From: Lachnospiraceae bacterium
GTDB taxonomy: Bacteria > Bacillota > Clostridia > Lachnospirales > Lachnospiraceae
DNA: 64,000 nucleotides
Assembly: GCA_029067085.1 (NCBI GenBank)
Contig: JAIEFE010000004.1
Location: 62,001 to 126,000 of the forward strand
Direction of reading: 5' to 3'
Shown in pieces: positions 43,254 through 51,526 of this stretch. Every line of letters starts with the position of its first letter. Within the stretch, counting starts at the first letter, position 1. Under the pieces are notes generated by a model. It did not search any database. It was not told the DNA's origin and saw only the letters and a program-made list of their open reading frames with translations. The position numbers and the translations under genes were made by a program.

Positions 43254-44669
43254 CTATTTCCAAGATACTGTTGTATTCGCCGTGATCTTGGTTTCAAAAT
43301 CAAAATCCCACGCTCCGCTCTCTGCCGGAACCAGCAACGGCACCGATACGGTTTCTCCGCCCTTTACAGTCTGCGTTGCAAATACCTTGCCCTGATACAT
43401 AAAAGTCACTGTGTAAGTCGTCGGATCTGCGGGGTCATCCGGTTTGTCGGGCTTATCCGGTTCATCCGGCTTGTCGGGTTTATCCGGCTTGTCGGGTTTA
43501 TCCGGCTGGTCCGGCTTATCCGGTTCATCCGGCTGGTCCGGTTTATCCGGTTCATCCGGTTTGTCGGGCTTATTTGGTTTGTCAGGTTTATTTGGTTTAT
43601 TGGGTTTATCCGGCTTATTCTTATCGTCCGAACCGGGATTTCCGTTCTGAGAGTCATCCCCTCCCGTATTGCCATTATCAACATTACCGCTGCGCACCGG
43701 TTCCGTCGCTTTTGGCGGCTGAACTGTGGGAGCCGACGGCTGCGTTTTCGAAACTCGCGGCTCTCTTTTGGCGGGTTGTACCGGATCATTCTTTGCCAGA
43801 TCAGTCTTTGTATCTATCTGCGCGTTCACTTCATTATGCGCATCTGTCTTTGAAGTCGTTTCCTCTGCAGCAGGCTGTTCTGCCTGTTTCATCTCACTTT
43901 CCGGTGCTTTGCTGACATCCTCCATTTCCGAAGCCAGCTGCGTCAAATCTTCTAATGTAATACCCGTCACAGACTGACCGCTCTCCATCAGACTGATCAG
44001 ATTTTCAATCGCCTGCCGGGAAAGTTCGTCATATGCGATATCCTTAACGTCGCTCACTGTTCCGTTTTCATATACGATCAACTCACTGCCCGCCGGAACC
44101 AATACCGCTTCTCCGAAAGTTCCGTCCGGAAGAACAGGTGACGTTTCAACTTTTCCCTGGAAACAGCATAACTTTGTATCCTGTTCACCATTTTCATCCA
44201 CATACAATTCCACACGATATATGGTTCCGCGGACCGCCATGACCGAATTCGGCGTGGAAGTCTCGTAGGAAGAACCTTCCCCCAAGGGATGCTGAATCTC
44301 ATTGGTAATAGCACCCTGTTCCAGACATATCTTCGTTCTGGAATCTGCATCCGTTCCTTCCGCCTCCACAGAAAAGACCGTATCCGCTTCCGCCATCACA
44401 TACTTATCGTCATCCAGCTTCATGCGCATACTGGAATCTGAAGCCACGCTGACACGATCGCCGGATTCCAGATACAGGTTCTCCGCCGCATTCATAGCTC
44501 CTACATTCTCCCGCTCGATCACGGCATTTCCCTGCACATCGTAGACCAGTATGGATCGAAAGGTCTCTTCTTTATTTGATAAAAATACGATTGCCGCCAC
44601 AGCGATCACTGCCACCGCGGCGCAAGCACAAATTATGATCTTCTTATATGACATCAGTTTCTGCATCAT
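43254..44669 (-). CDS. FecR-domain membrane-anchored protein with Lys-Pro-Asp stalk
   Basis: 471 residues. An N-terminal membrane anchor (IIICACAAVAVIAVAAIVFL) is followed by a FecR-type domain at about 35-190 (VYDVQGNAVIERENVGAMNAA, LESGDRVSVASDSSMRMKLD, SVMAVRGTIYRVELY). A linker with Ser/Glu-rich helices leads to a stalk of KPD/KPN repeats, and the C-terminus resembles a short InlB/flg-type beta repeat (YTVTFMYQGKVFATQTVKGG). FecR domains usually transmit extracellular signals or bind polymers at the envelope. Its gene precedes that of the CHASE2-cyclase by 37 bases, so it may be the outer partner of that sensor. Confidence 0.88.
   Translation of the reverse strand: MMQKLMSYKKIIICACAAVAVIAVAAIVFLSNKEETFRSILVYDVQGNAVIERENVGAMNAAENLYLESGDRVSVASDSSMRMKLDDDKYVMAEADTVFSVEAEGTDADSRTKICLEQGAITNEIQHPLGEGSSYETSTPNSVMAVRGTIYRVELYVDENGEQDTKLCCFQGKVETSPVLPDGTFGEAVLVPAGSELIVYENGTVSDVKDIAYDELSRQAIENLISLMESGQSVTGITLEDLTQLASEMEDVSKAPESEMKQAEQPAAEETTSKTDAHNEVNAQIDTKTDLAKNDPVQPAKREPRVSKTQPSAPTVQPPKATEPVRSGNVDNGNTGGDDSQNGNPGSDDKNKPDKPNKPNKPDKPNKPDKPDEPDKPDQPDEPDKPDQPDKPDKPDKPDKPDEPDKPDKPDDPADPTTYTVTFMYQGKVFATQTVKGGETVSVPLLVPAESGAWDFDFETKITANTTVSWK
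43436..43630. repeat. Lys-Pro-Asp/Asn/Glu tripeptide repeat in the FecR-domain gene
   Basis: About twenty 9-base units encode KPD, KPN, EPD and QPD tripeptides. It is a charged extended stalk between the FecR and C-terminal domains. The repeat is highly regular at DNA level and slippage-prone. Confidence 0.85.
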
Positions 44670-44710
44670 TTACCTCGCCCTCTTTCGACTCACTGCCCTT
44701 ATCCGCCAAA

Positions 44711-45847
44711 CTATTTTGAAAAATTATAATCGCCGTCTTTCTTTACATAAAAATCATTATCACCCTGATAAACGGATTGATCACCGTCTATTTTCCAGTT
44801 TCCTGCTGCCAGATGATATTTTACTCCGGCCTTCAGCGTATATACTTTGCTTTCGGAAATAACAGTATCTTCTTTCGGATCCTCCTCCGGCTCTCCGCCG
44901 GTTACGGTAATACTGCAGGTCTTCTCATTCCCCGCCTTGTCTATTGCCCTGATCATGCAGGATGTGCCGTTTGCTCTCACCCGATAACTTCCATCCTGTT
45001 CAGGTGCCGCAGGCGTCTCATTTATTTTGACAACGTCTAAATTGGCATCTGACACCGTAAAAGTGGTTCCTGCCGGATAAGTCTCTCCCTCCTTTACGCC
45101 GACGATCTCAGGCGCTGTGGTATCCACCACGATTCCACAAGATCGGGCATAAACAGTCTGCCCATCCTTCTCTGCTTTCACATATACAACATAGGACTTA
45201 TTACTTGAAAGCGTCCACTCCATCGCCGTACATTTCCCCGACCACGGAATGTTATCTTTGGCTTCATCACCCGGACTTTCGTCCAACCAGTAACAGAACA
45301 TGATTGGCGTACCATTCAGACTTGCTGAAAACCCAAGCGTCGAATTAGGAACGTTAGTATATTTATAATCTATACCTCCGCCCAGACCATCGACCTTACA
45401 GCTCTCTCCATTCAACGTGATATTGATCACAGGTGCATCCGTATTCTCCTGAACTTCTGCACCCCCTGCTTCCGCCGCATCCGATACAGACATGACCTTT
45501 TTGCCGGCATTCTGCTCATCGACAATCGCTTCATCTGCATTGCCTTCATCGCCGACACTCTCGTCATCCGCATTCACTTCATCGCCGGTATTCTCGTCAT
45601 CCGCATTCACTTCATCGCCGACATTCTCGTCATCTGCGCTCGCTTCATCGACAACACTTTCATTGTCATCTGAAATTATTTCGGCATCAGAAACCGCCCC
45701 GGCTTCAGAACCGGCATCCGCCTCAAGCTCCTGAACAACTGCAGCATCTTCCTCTGCCGCCAGCATCGTACTCGTCGGCATCATGCCTCCGATCAATACT
45801 GCCAGACCCAAAGCCGCCGCCTTTTTCCACTTCCTATACATATTCAC
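44711..45847 (-). CDS. Secreted acidic protein with Ig-like domain
   Basis: 378 residues. A signal peptide (AAALGLAVLIGGMMPTSTMLA) is followed by a very acidic repeat region (DDENVGDEVNADDE-type units, about 40-110). An unknown beta-rich region (APVINITLNGESCKVDG, TPIMFCYWLDESPGDE) and a bacterial Ig-like segment (GVKEGETYPAGTTFTVSDAN, IRAIDKAGNEKTCSITV) follow. The C-terminal part (ESKVYTLKAGVKYHLAAGNW) could bind a wall polymer. No sortase motif. It is the first gene of the set that continues into FecR and CHASE2-cyclase genes, behind a good promoter. Function unknown; an exported ligand or cofactor of the FecR protein is one possibility. Confidence 0.8.
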   Translation of the reverse strand: MNMYRKWKKAAALGLAVLIGGMMPTSTMLAAEEDAAVVQELEADAGSEAGAVSDAEIISDDNESVVDEASADDENVGDEVNADDENTGDEVNADDESVGDEGNADEAIVDEQNAGKKVMSVSDAAEAGGAEVQENTDAPVINITLNGESCKVDGLGGGIDYKYTNVPNSTLGFSASLNGTPIMFCYWLDESPGDEAKDNIPWSGKCTAMEWTLSSNKSYVVYVKAEKDGQTVYARSCGIVVDTTAPEIVGVKEGETYPAGTTFTVSDANLDVVKINETPAAPEQDGSYRVRANGTSCMIRAIDKAGNEKTCSITVTGGEPEEDPKEDTVISESKVYTLKAGVKYHLAAGNWKIDGDQSVYQGDNDFYVKKDGDYNFSK

Positions 45848-45934
45848 CGCCTCCAGCTCTTACACATGAAACTTTAAATGTCCTTAAAAGATACAGATAG
45901 ACTTTTAACTATACATAGCCTATTCTATCCTATT

Positions 45935-45963
45935 ATTTTACACGAAATCCATAATTTGGTCAA
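45935..45963 (-). promoter_or_regulatory. Promoter of the secreted-protein/FecR/CHASE2 gene set
   Basis: Minus-strand TTGACC (45958-45963), 17-base spacer, TAAAAT (45935-45940). No strong terminator is seen between here and dnaE, so it could drive five or six genes. Confidence 0.7.
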
Positions 45964-46064
45964 TCATTTAACGACAGCTTTTCGTGCCGATTTTTCATGC
46001 ATCCAGACTTTCCACGCAACACAGATTTCAAACCTTCTTCTTTGCCGCATCATACCAGAGAAAA

Positions 46065-46090
46065 GCCCCGAAAGATTTCTCTTTCAGGGC
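46065..46090 (-). terminator. Terminator of metK
   Basis: On the minus strand GCCCTGAAAG and CTTTCGGGGC (one G-T pair) form a ten-pair stem around a six-base loop, followed by TTTTCTC. It lies about 10 bases beyond the metK stop. Confidence 0.88.
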
Positions 46091-46100
46091 CGTATATTTG

Positions 46101-47282
46101 TTACAAATATTTCTTCAGCACATCCGCCTTATCCAGTTTCTCCCAGGGCAGATCCAGATCGTTGCGTCCAAAATGCCCGTATGCCGCAGTCTGCTTGTAG
46201 ATCGGACGGCGCAGATCAAGCATCTTGATGATACCCGCAGGTCTTAGATCAAAGTTCTGCCGCACGATCTCCACCAGCTTCTCATCGGCAACCTTGCCCG
46301 TGCCAAAGGTATCCACCATAACGGAAGTAGGCTGTGCCACACCGATCGCATAGGAGAGCTGGATCTCACACTTATCTGCAAGGCCCGCTGCCACAATATT
46401 CTTCGCCACATAGCGCGCTGCATAAGCTGCAGAACGATCCACCTTTGTGCAGTCCTTACCGGAGAATGCGCCGCCGCCGTGACGTGCATAACCGCCGTAG
46501 GTATCCACAATGATCTTTCGTCCTGTAAGACCTGCATCACCGTGAGGGCCGCCGATCACGAAACGCCCGGTCGGATTGATAAAGAACTTCGTCTTATCGT
46601 CAATGAGCTCTTTCGGGAGCACCGGATCAAACACATACTTTTTGATATCCTCGTGAATCTGCTCCTGTGTCACATCATCGTCATGCTGTGTGGAGAGGAC
46701 CACCGCCTCCAGACGAACCGGCTTGCCCGCCTCATCGTACTCCACGGATACCTGACTTTTTCCGTCAGGCCTTAAATACTTGAGCGTCCCGTCCTTGCGA
46801 ACCTTGGTAAGCTGCAGCGCCAGCTTGTGCGCAAGATCGATGGGATAGGGCATATACTCTTCCGTCTCATTGGTGGCATAGCCGAACATCATACCCTGAT
46901 CGCCTGCACCTGTGTCCAGATCGTCCTTCTGCTCACCCTTCTTCGCCTCAAGCGCCTTGTCCACGCCCATAGCAATGTCCGCCGACTGCTCATCGATCGC
47001 CACAAGCACCGCGCAGGTGTTGCCGTCGAATCCGTACTCAGACTTCGTATAGCCGATTTCCTTGACGGTATCGCGCACAATTTTCTGCATATCTACGTAT
47101 GCATTCGTGGTGATTTCTCCGGTCACCAGTACAAAGCCCGTGCAAACTGCCGTCTCGCAGGCCACGCGGCTCATGGGATCCTTCTCCATACAGGCATCCA
47201 GAATCGCGTCGGAAATCGCGTCGCAGACTTTGTCGGGATGTCCCTCAGTTACTGACTCGGATGTAAATAATCTCTTCTCCAT
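46101..47282 (-). CDS. metK: S-adenosylmethionine synthetase
   Basis: 393 residues. The three-domain MetK fold has [20 protein letters not shown] at the N-terminus, the ATP-loop [12 protein letters not shown] and the phosphate-loop [39 protein letters not shown] and [20 protein letters not shown] complete it. It makes SAM from methionine and ATP. Regulation is visible: a SAM-I riboswitch with an overlapping terminator/antiterminator lies in the leader. The RNA product's ligand is the enzyme's own product, so high SAM should shut the gene off. AGAAGGAGAGG precedes the ATG. Confidence 0.97.
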   Translation of the reverse strand: MEKRLFTSESVTEGHPDKVCDAISDAILDACMEKDPMSRVACETAVCTGFVLVTGEITTNAYVDMQKIVRDTVKEIGYTKSEYGFDGNTCAVLVAIDEQSADIAMGVDKALEAKKGEQKDDLDTGAGDQGMMFGYATNETEEYMPYPIDLAHKLALQLTKVRKDGTLKYLRPDGKSQVSVEYDEAGKPVRLEAVVLSTQHDDDVTQEQIHEDIKKYVFDPVLPKELIDDKTKFFINPTGRFVIGGPHGDAGLTGRKIIVDTYGGYARHGGGAFSGKDCTKVDRSAAYAARYVAKNIVAAGLADKCEIQLSYAIGVAQPTSVMVDTFGTGKVADEKLVEIVRQNFDLRPAGIIKMLDLRRPIYKQTAAYGHFGRNDLDLPWEKLDKADVLKKYL

Positions 47283-47309
47283 TTTTCCTCTCCTTCTATG
47301 TATTTTTAA

Positions 47310-47339
47310 ATCCCCTCATCTCTTACGAAATAAGGGGAT
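47310..47339 (-). terminator. Riboswitch-controlled terminator hairpin of metK
   Basis: The minus-strand RNA forms a 13-pair stem (ATCCCCTTATTTC with GAGATGAGGGGAT, two G-U pairs) closed by a GUAA tetraloop and followed by TTTAAAAAT. Its 5' arm can instead pair with AATAAGAGGAT at the 3' side of the aptamer's P1, ten of eleven bases, forming the antiterminator. Confidence 0.8.
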
Positions 47340-47358
47340 CCGATTACCACACCAAATC

Positions 47359-47473
47359 CTCTTATTGTTCGATCATCACCGTCCCGGACGGTCTCGCTCA
47401 GGTTGGCACCTTCCTTGTCAGGGGTTGCCGTGGCTTCATAGATCCTCTGTATCTCCACCACTCTGAATAAGAG
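47359..47473 (-). promoter_or_regulatory. SAM-I (S-box) riboswitch aptamer
   Basis: The minus strand shows the S-box consensus in order. P1 is CTCTTATT with AATAAGAG, followed by CAGAG-TGGTGGAG, the invariant ATGAAGCCACGGCAACC, AAGGTGCCAACCTG and a P4 hairpin ACCGTC/GACGGT. SAM binding stabilises P1 and frees the downstream terminator. It is placed between its own promoter and metK. Confidence 0.95.
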
Positions 47474-47508
47474 AAAGATATTACATATGAAATTTATCTA
47501 CCAAATCA

Positions 47509-47537
47509 AACATACACCTATTTGCGGCCAGTGTCAA
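47509..47537 (-). promoter_or_regulatory. Promoter of the riboswitch-metK unit
   Basis: Minus-strand TTGACA (47532-47537), 17-base spacer, TATGTT (47509-47514). The -35 overlaps the murA stop codon. Confidence 0.75.
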
Positions 47538-48826
47538 CCGACCTTTAATTTAAATTTCTGCAGATCCCTCTCTGTAGTCACCAGATCGATCTGCGCTCCC
47601 AGACCCTGCAGCTTGATATGAAAGTCCTCATAGCCGCGCTCAATATACTTGATATCATCCACCGTGCTGACGCCCTCCGCCGCAAGAGCCGCAATGACGA
47701 GAGCTGCGCCCGCGCGCAGATCCGGTGCTGTGATACTGGCCCCGGTATATTTGGAGACGCCATCGATGATAGCTGTGTTGCCCTCTACTTTGATATTGGC
47801 TCCCATACAGGTAAGCTCGTCCACATATTTAAATCGATTCTCAAAAATACTCTCCGTCACTATGCTGGTACCTGCAGACAATCCCAACGCCACCGTGATC
47901 TGTGGCTGCATATCTGTGGGAAAGCCGGGATATGGCAGAGTTTTGACATGCGTATGTCCGAGGGGTTTAGCCGCCACCACGCGCACCGCATCGTCAGACT
48001 CCTCAATCTCGCAGCCGATCTCCAAAAGCTTTGCGCTGATGGATTCCAGATGCTTCGGAATCACATTTTTCACCGTCACATCACCCTTGGTGACTGCCGC
48101 CGCAAACATAAATGTACCTGCTTCAATCTGATCGGGAATAATGCCGTACTCGGTTCCGTGCAGTTTCGACACGCCCTTGATACGAATCACATCGGTGCCT
48201 GCACCCTTAATATTGGCGCCCATACTGTTTAAGAAACTCGCGAGATCAACCACATGCGGCTCTTTCGCCGCGTTCTCGATCACCGTCTGCCCCTCCGCCA
48301 TGACTGCCGCCATCATCACGTTCATGGTCGCGCCCACAGTCACCACATCCATATAGATATGGTTTCCTCTCAGCTTCACCGCCTCCGATTTTATCAGGCC
48401 GTGCTCGAACTTGACACTGGCGCCCAGTGCCCGAAGGCCTTTGATATGCTGGTCAATGGGCCTGAGTCCTATATTACACCCGCCGGGAAGAGCTACTTCC
48501 GCCCTGTTGTATTTACCGAGAAGCGCTCCCAAAAGATAGTAGGAGGCTCTGATCTTCTTGATATAATCGTCCTTGATCACCAGATCGTGGACCTGTGAGG
48601 CATTGATCTTCACCGTGTGTCTGTCCACCCGGTTGATCACTACGCCGATACTCTCCATCGCCTGCATCATCACGTTGGTATCTCTGACATCAGGCAGATT
48701 CTCTATCAATACAGTCTCATCCGTCATAATGGCCGCTGCCAGAATCGCAAGTGCGGCATTCTTCGCGCCGCCGATTTCCACTTCGCCGACTAACGGATTT
48801 CCACCCTTAATCGCATATTGTTCCAT
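47534..48826 (-). CDS. murA: UDP-N-acetylglucosamine 1-carboxyvinyltransferase
   Basis: 430 residues. Two inside-out alpha/beta barrels with the substrate lysine in GGAKNAALAILAA, the catalytic Cys117 in LPGGCNIGLRPID, PHVVDLASFLNSMGANIKGAG, and PGFPTDMQPQ with VTESIFENRF near the end. It transfers enolpyruvate from PEP to UDP-GlcNAc, the first committed step of peptidoglycan synthesis. Having Cys rather than Asp at 117 predicts fosfomycin sensitivity of this enzyme. Bacillota often carry two MurA paralogues; which one this is cannot be told here. Confidence 0.96.
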   Translation of the reverse strand: MEQYAIKGGNPLVGEVEIGGAKNAALAILAAAIMTDETVLIENLPDVRDTNVMMQAMESIGVVINRVDRHTVKINASQVHDLVIKDDYIKKIRASYYLLGALLGKYNRAEVALPGGCNIGLRPIDQHIKGLRALGASVKFEHGLIKSEAVKLRGNHIYMDVVTVGATMNVMMAAVMAEGQTVIENAAKEPHVVDLASFLNSMGANIKGAGTDVIRIKGVSKLHGTEYGIIPDQIEAGTFMFAAAVTKGDVTVKNVIPKHLESISAKLLEIGCEIEESDDAVRVVAAKPLGHTHVKTLPYPGFPTDMQPQITVALGLSAGTSIVTESIFENRFKYVDELTCMGANIKVEGNTAIIDGVSKYTGASITAPDLRAGAALVIAALAAEGVSTVDDIKYIERGYEDFHIKLQGLGAQIDLVTTERDLQKFKLKVG

Positions 48827-48876
48827 GTATGTTTACTTGCCTTTCTCATTTCGAAAAAACTCAAACATTAGAATAC

Positions 48877-48904
48877 AGTATACCATAATTTGCATATTTG
48901 TAAA
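48877..48904 (-). promoter_or_regulatory. Promoter of murA
   Basis: Minus-strand TTTACA (48899-48904), 16-base spacer, TATACT (48877-48882), in the gap after the M23 peptidase gene. Confidence 0.65.
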
Positions 48905-48912
48905 GTCTACAG

Positions 48913-50490
48913 TTAGTTCAGGTACTTAAACGGATCGACCTGTGTCCCGCCTATCAGGATCTCAAAATGAATATGCGGTCCGGTACTGACGCCGGTATTT
49001 CCGCTTAAGGCGATCTTCTGTCCCTGCGTCACAGTCTGCCCCTGTTTTACCAGAATTTTACTCAAATGCCCGTAACGGGTCTGCCTGCCGTCTGCATGGT
49101 TGATATAGACCACATAGCCGTAGCCTTTTCCCCATCCCGCTCTGGAGACCGTTCCCGTACAGGAGGCCATAACCGCCGTACCGACGGGCGTCGCCCAGTC
49201 CACACCTTTATGATAGGTACTTGCGCCTCTGGTGGGTGCCTTGCGTCTGCCGAATCTGGAGGAAAGCCTGCCTCCTGAAATCGGCTTCAGATAAGTGGGC
49301 GGAATCTTTGTACCGCGCTCCACGATCTTCGGCACAGCCGCATAAGTGATCTCCTCCTTTAAAATCTCTCTGGAGACCTCCTCACTGTTGCGATAGGATA
49401 CGTCTGCCACCACTTTGCGGTGGCCCGCGGAAGGCTCCTGCAGCGTCTGTGTCTGGTTCGTGTACCAGTCATCGTTTTCCACATAAATAATTTCCGCCTC
49501 GTAATCCTCCTCATAGTACATCTGCTCCGTGCGCTCCACGGAAAGCTCGGGTTCCGGCACAGTCACGATCAATTCATCTCCCACACGGATCAGAGAATTT
49601 TCGTCCTCTATGGTGTCGTTCATGGCAATCAGCCTGTCCAACGGAATCCCATTATTCTCCGCGATCTGAGAGAGCGTATCCCCCGCGACCACCTCGTAAA
49701 TCTGTTCCTTTTCCTGATCTTTGGTCACTTCCTCAATGGCTTTCTCCAAAGGCGTCAGCTCATAGTCCTGCAGATAGGATTCCACTACCTCCACCGTATC
49801 GCCAAAGTCAAGCTCTAAAAGTCCCAGCTCATAGTCGGAAAAGTCCTTCTCGGAAGCCGGTTCAATGTCCGCAAAAATCTCGTCCAGCGTAGCATTGATT
49901 CCGGAACTGGTCATTACCTCCTCAATCTCTTCCTTCTCCTGCTCTTTCGCGGAATAAATCTGCGTCGTCAATACGTTCAGCTCTCTATTGGAATCGAGCA
50001 CCAGATCCGCATAGTAACGGTTTTCGCTGTCATACTTCTTGAGGGAGGCCTGTAAAAGCGCAAGCACCTCCTCCGTACTCGCCAGATTGACAGTGTACTC
50101 GTTGATCTTCACCGTGTAGGAACGATTTAAAGTCTTCTTGACGCTTCCCCGCAGAGCAGCCAGCATGTTGGAGATTATGACATCTTTGTCATCTATTTTG
50201 CCCCAAAGCACCTCCTCGCCCGTCCAGGTAAGATCGCTCTCCGCAAGCACCATCTCGTCATCTTCACCCGCAAGGCGTTTTCTGGCCTCAATCAGGCACT
50301 CATCCGCATCTCCGGCATCACTCATCACGCCCACCTGAACACCGTTTAAATACACCGTAAACAAATTATCTCCGGTGCTCTCAAGGGTCTGCATATGAGG
50401 CAGAAAAAGAGCTGCGACGGCACACGTCAACGCCGCAACCTTAATATATGCAATTGTCATTTTTTTATGTTGTCTGTTCCGTATTTTCAT
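48913..50490 (-). CDS. Secreted/anchored M23 peptidase with LysM and G5-like domains
   Basis: 525 residues. A membrane anchor or signal (IAYIKVAALTCAVAALFLP) is followed by a long helical region, a LysM domain at about 265-310 (YEVVAGDTLSQIAENNGIP, LIRVGDELIVTVPE) and a G5-like domain (VSYRNSEEVSREILKEEITY). The C-terminal M23 domain has the zinc ligands His in TYHKGVDWATPVG and the pair in GPHIHFEI. It should cleave peptide cross-bridges in peptidoglycan, like spore or division M23 proteins of Clostridia. The start is unsettled; the region before the ATG at 50490 has no clear ribosome site and MTIAYIKV eleven codons in is an alternative. Confidence 0.92.
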   Translation of the reverse strand: MKIRNRQHKKMTIAYIKVAALTCAVAALFLPHMQTLESTGDNLFTVYLNGVQVGVMSDAGDADECLIEARKRLAGEDDEMVLAESDLTWTGEEVLWGKIDDKDVIISNMLAALRGSVKKTLNRSYTVKINEYTVNLASTEEVLALLQASLKKYDSENRYYADLVLDSNRELNVLTTQIYSAKEQEKEEIEEVMTSSGINATLDEIFADIEPASEKDFSDYELGLLELDFGDTVEVVESYLQDYELTPLEKAIEEVTKDQEKEQIYEVVAGDTLSQIAENNGIPLDRLIAMNDTIEDENSLIRVGDELIVTVPEPELSVERTEQMYYEEDYEAEIIYVENDDWYTNQTQTLQEPSAGHRKVVADVSYRNSEEVSREILKEEITYAAVPKIVERGTKIPPTYLKPISGGRLSSRFGRRKAPTRGASTYHKGVDWATPVGTAVMASCTGTVSRAGWGKGYGYVVYINHADGRQTRYGHLSKILVKQGQTVTQGQKIALSGNTGVSTGPHIHFEILIGGTQVDPFKYLN

Positions 50491-50538
50491 TATAATAATA
50501 TTCGATCGTTTTCTCTGCGATCCGTTTTTAGCTTAACC

Positions 50539-51060
50539 TCAAAACAGTTTTATATTCGTTAATTGCAAAACAAGCGGAATCAATGTGACTGCAATATCCA
50601 CTATCACACCCGCCAAAATCAGAACAGAAAGCCACAGAGGCGTACCATGTCCCCGCGAAACCTTTGCCTGTTCAGTCCGCTTTTCCAGCTCATCCGTAAA
50701 GGCCGCCTGCACATTGCGGTAAACCTTCACACTTTCCTTGTGCATAAAATCCTCAGACTGTGCAAAGCGCTCCTGCAAAAGCGCCTTGATCCCGGCAAGC
50801 TCCTGCTCCGCATTTCCGGCATCCCTGGCTTCGGTTTCCAGGTTCTCCAGCTTTTCCATGCACTCCGCAAGCACCTTACGCACGTTCTCCACATTCTCGG
50901 AGGTCTTGAGATTTACCCTGCGGATCTCCTGCATGATCTCATCGTAAGAGTTCAACTGATTCTGCATCTGTGCCATCTTAGCCGCCTCCGCCGCGGAATT
51001 TGCCCGGATCATTTCCTGCGCATTCTTTTTCTGTGCAAGCTTATCTATAAAAGTGTCCAT
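50539..51060 (-). CDS. Coiled-coil protein with C-terminal membrane segment
   Basis: 173 residues. About 120 residues of predicted coiled coil (NSAAEAAKMAQMQNQLNSYD, NVRKVLAECMEKLENLETEA, FTDELEKRTEQAKVSRG) end in one membrane helix (LWLSVLILAGVIVDIAVTLIPLVL). This is a tail-anchored arrangement with most of the protein in the cytoplasm. No family recognised; such proteins often serve division or envelope scaffolds. It has its own promoter and lies upstream of the M23 peptidase gene by 48 bases, so the two may be co-transcribed. Confidence 0.82.
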   Translation of the reverse strand: MDTFIDKLAQKKNAQEMIRANSAAEAAKMAQMQNQLNSYDEIMQEIRRVNLKTSENVENVRKVLAECMEKLENLETEARDAGNAEQELAGIKALLQERFAQSEDFMHKESVKVYRNVQAAFTDELEKRTEQAKVSRGHGTPLWLSVLILAGVIVDIAVTLIPLVLQLTNIKLF

Positions 51061-51097
51061 GTTCGTCCTCTCTTTTTCCTACTTTCCCATCGCGTAT

Positions 51098-51126
51098 ATC
51101 TTACCATTTCCGGCTTTCTTTGACAA
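51098..51126 (-). promoter_or_regulatory. Promoter of the coiled-coil protein gene
   Basis: Minus-strand TTGTCA (51121-51126), 17-base spacer, TAAGAT (51098-51103), about 40 bases before the ATG at 51060. Confidence 0.6.
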
Positions 51127-51154
51127 CAGGGAAAAGTCCTGCTCCGATGGGCAT

Positions 51155-51179
51155 CACAAATAGCAGTCAACTATTTGTG
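51155..51179. repeat. Perfect nine-base inverted repeat
   Basis: CACAAATAG (51155-51163) and CTATTTGTG (51171-51179) are separated by seven bases. It could be an operator upstream of the promoter at 51098-51126 or a small RNA hairpin; a T6 run follows about 12 bases later on the plus strand. Confidence 0.6.
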
Positions 51180-51346
51180 CATATTGCACATTTTTTCTTA
51201 TTAAAAATTTACATAGTTGGGGATATTAACTATATTTTTACATTTTGTTCATGGTTTGTTCATATTATGGCAGTATACTTAATTTATAGTAATTCAAAGA
51301 AATGCTTTATAAAATTCGCACACATAGATAAATTTTTTTCATAATA

Positions 51347-51372
51347 GCCCAGGTGCTGAAAAGTGCCTGGGC
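51347..51372. repeat. Eleven-pair hairpin with GAAA tetraloop
   Basis: On the plus strand GCCCAGGTGCT pairs with AGTGCCTGGGC (two G-U pairs) around a GAAA loop, a stable RNA tetraloop. It is followed by ACTCCTCATTTT, a poor terminator tail. It directly precedes the long inverted-repeat element. Confidence 0.65.
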
Positions 51373-51382
51373 ACTCCTCATT

Positions 51383-51513
51383 TTGCGCGTATAAGCAGAG
51401 AAGGAAGGCTGATGAAGCAGACATCATGCTTGCATGAATGGATGCTTCGGCAGACTTACGGCGAGCAACGCGAGCGAGAAATGCGCAGCATTTCGAGTCT
51501 GCTTATACGCGCA
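51383..51513. repeat. 131-base element bounded by perfect 16-base inverted repeats
   Basis: TGCGCGTATAAGCAGA (51383-51398) is repeated in inverted orientation at 51498-51513. Inside are further palindromes: CATGC-TT-GCATG, a GCGAGCAACGCGAGC motif, and GAAATGC-GCA-GCATTTC. The element is non-coding and more GC-rich than its flanks. It could be a structured RNA, or a miniature inverted-repeat element without transposase. No target-site duplication is obvious. Confidence 0.7.
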
Positions 51514-51526
51514 GGCAAAAAATAAA

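Noticed and set aside
43071..43853. Plus-strand frame of 260 codons with Phe-Ile-Arg-rich repeats
   Set aside because: Opposite strand of the KPD stalk in the FecR-domain gene; composition is that of an antisense repeat.
51120..51344. 74-codon plus-strand frame in the gene-free stretch
   Set aside because: AT-driven hydrophobic composition, no ribosome site, begins inside the divergent promoter of the coiled-coil gene.
51383..51513. Insertion sequence
   Set aside because: Only 131 bases, no transposase frame and no visible target duplication; kept as an inverted-repeat element instead.
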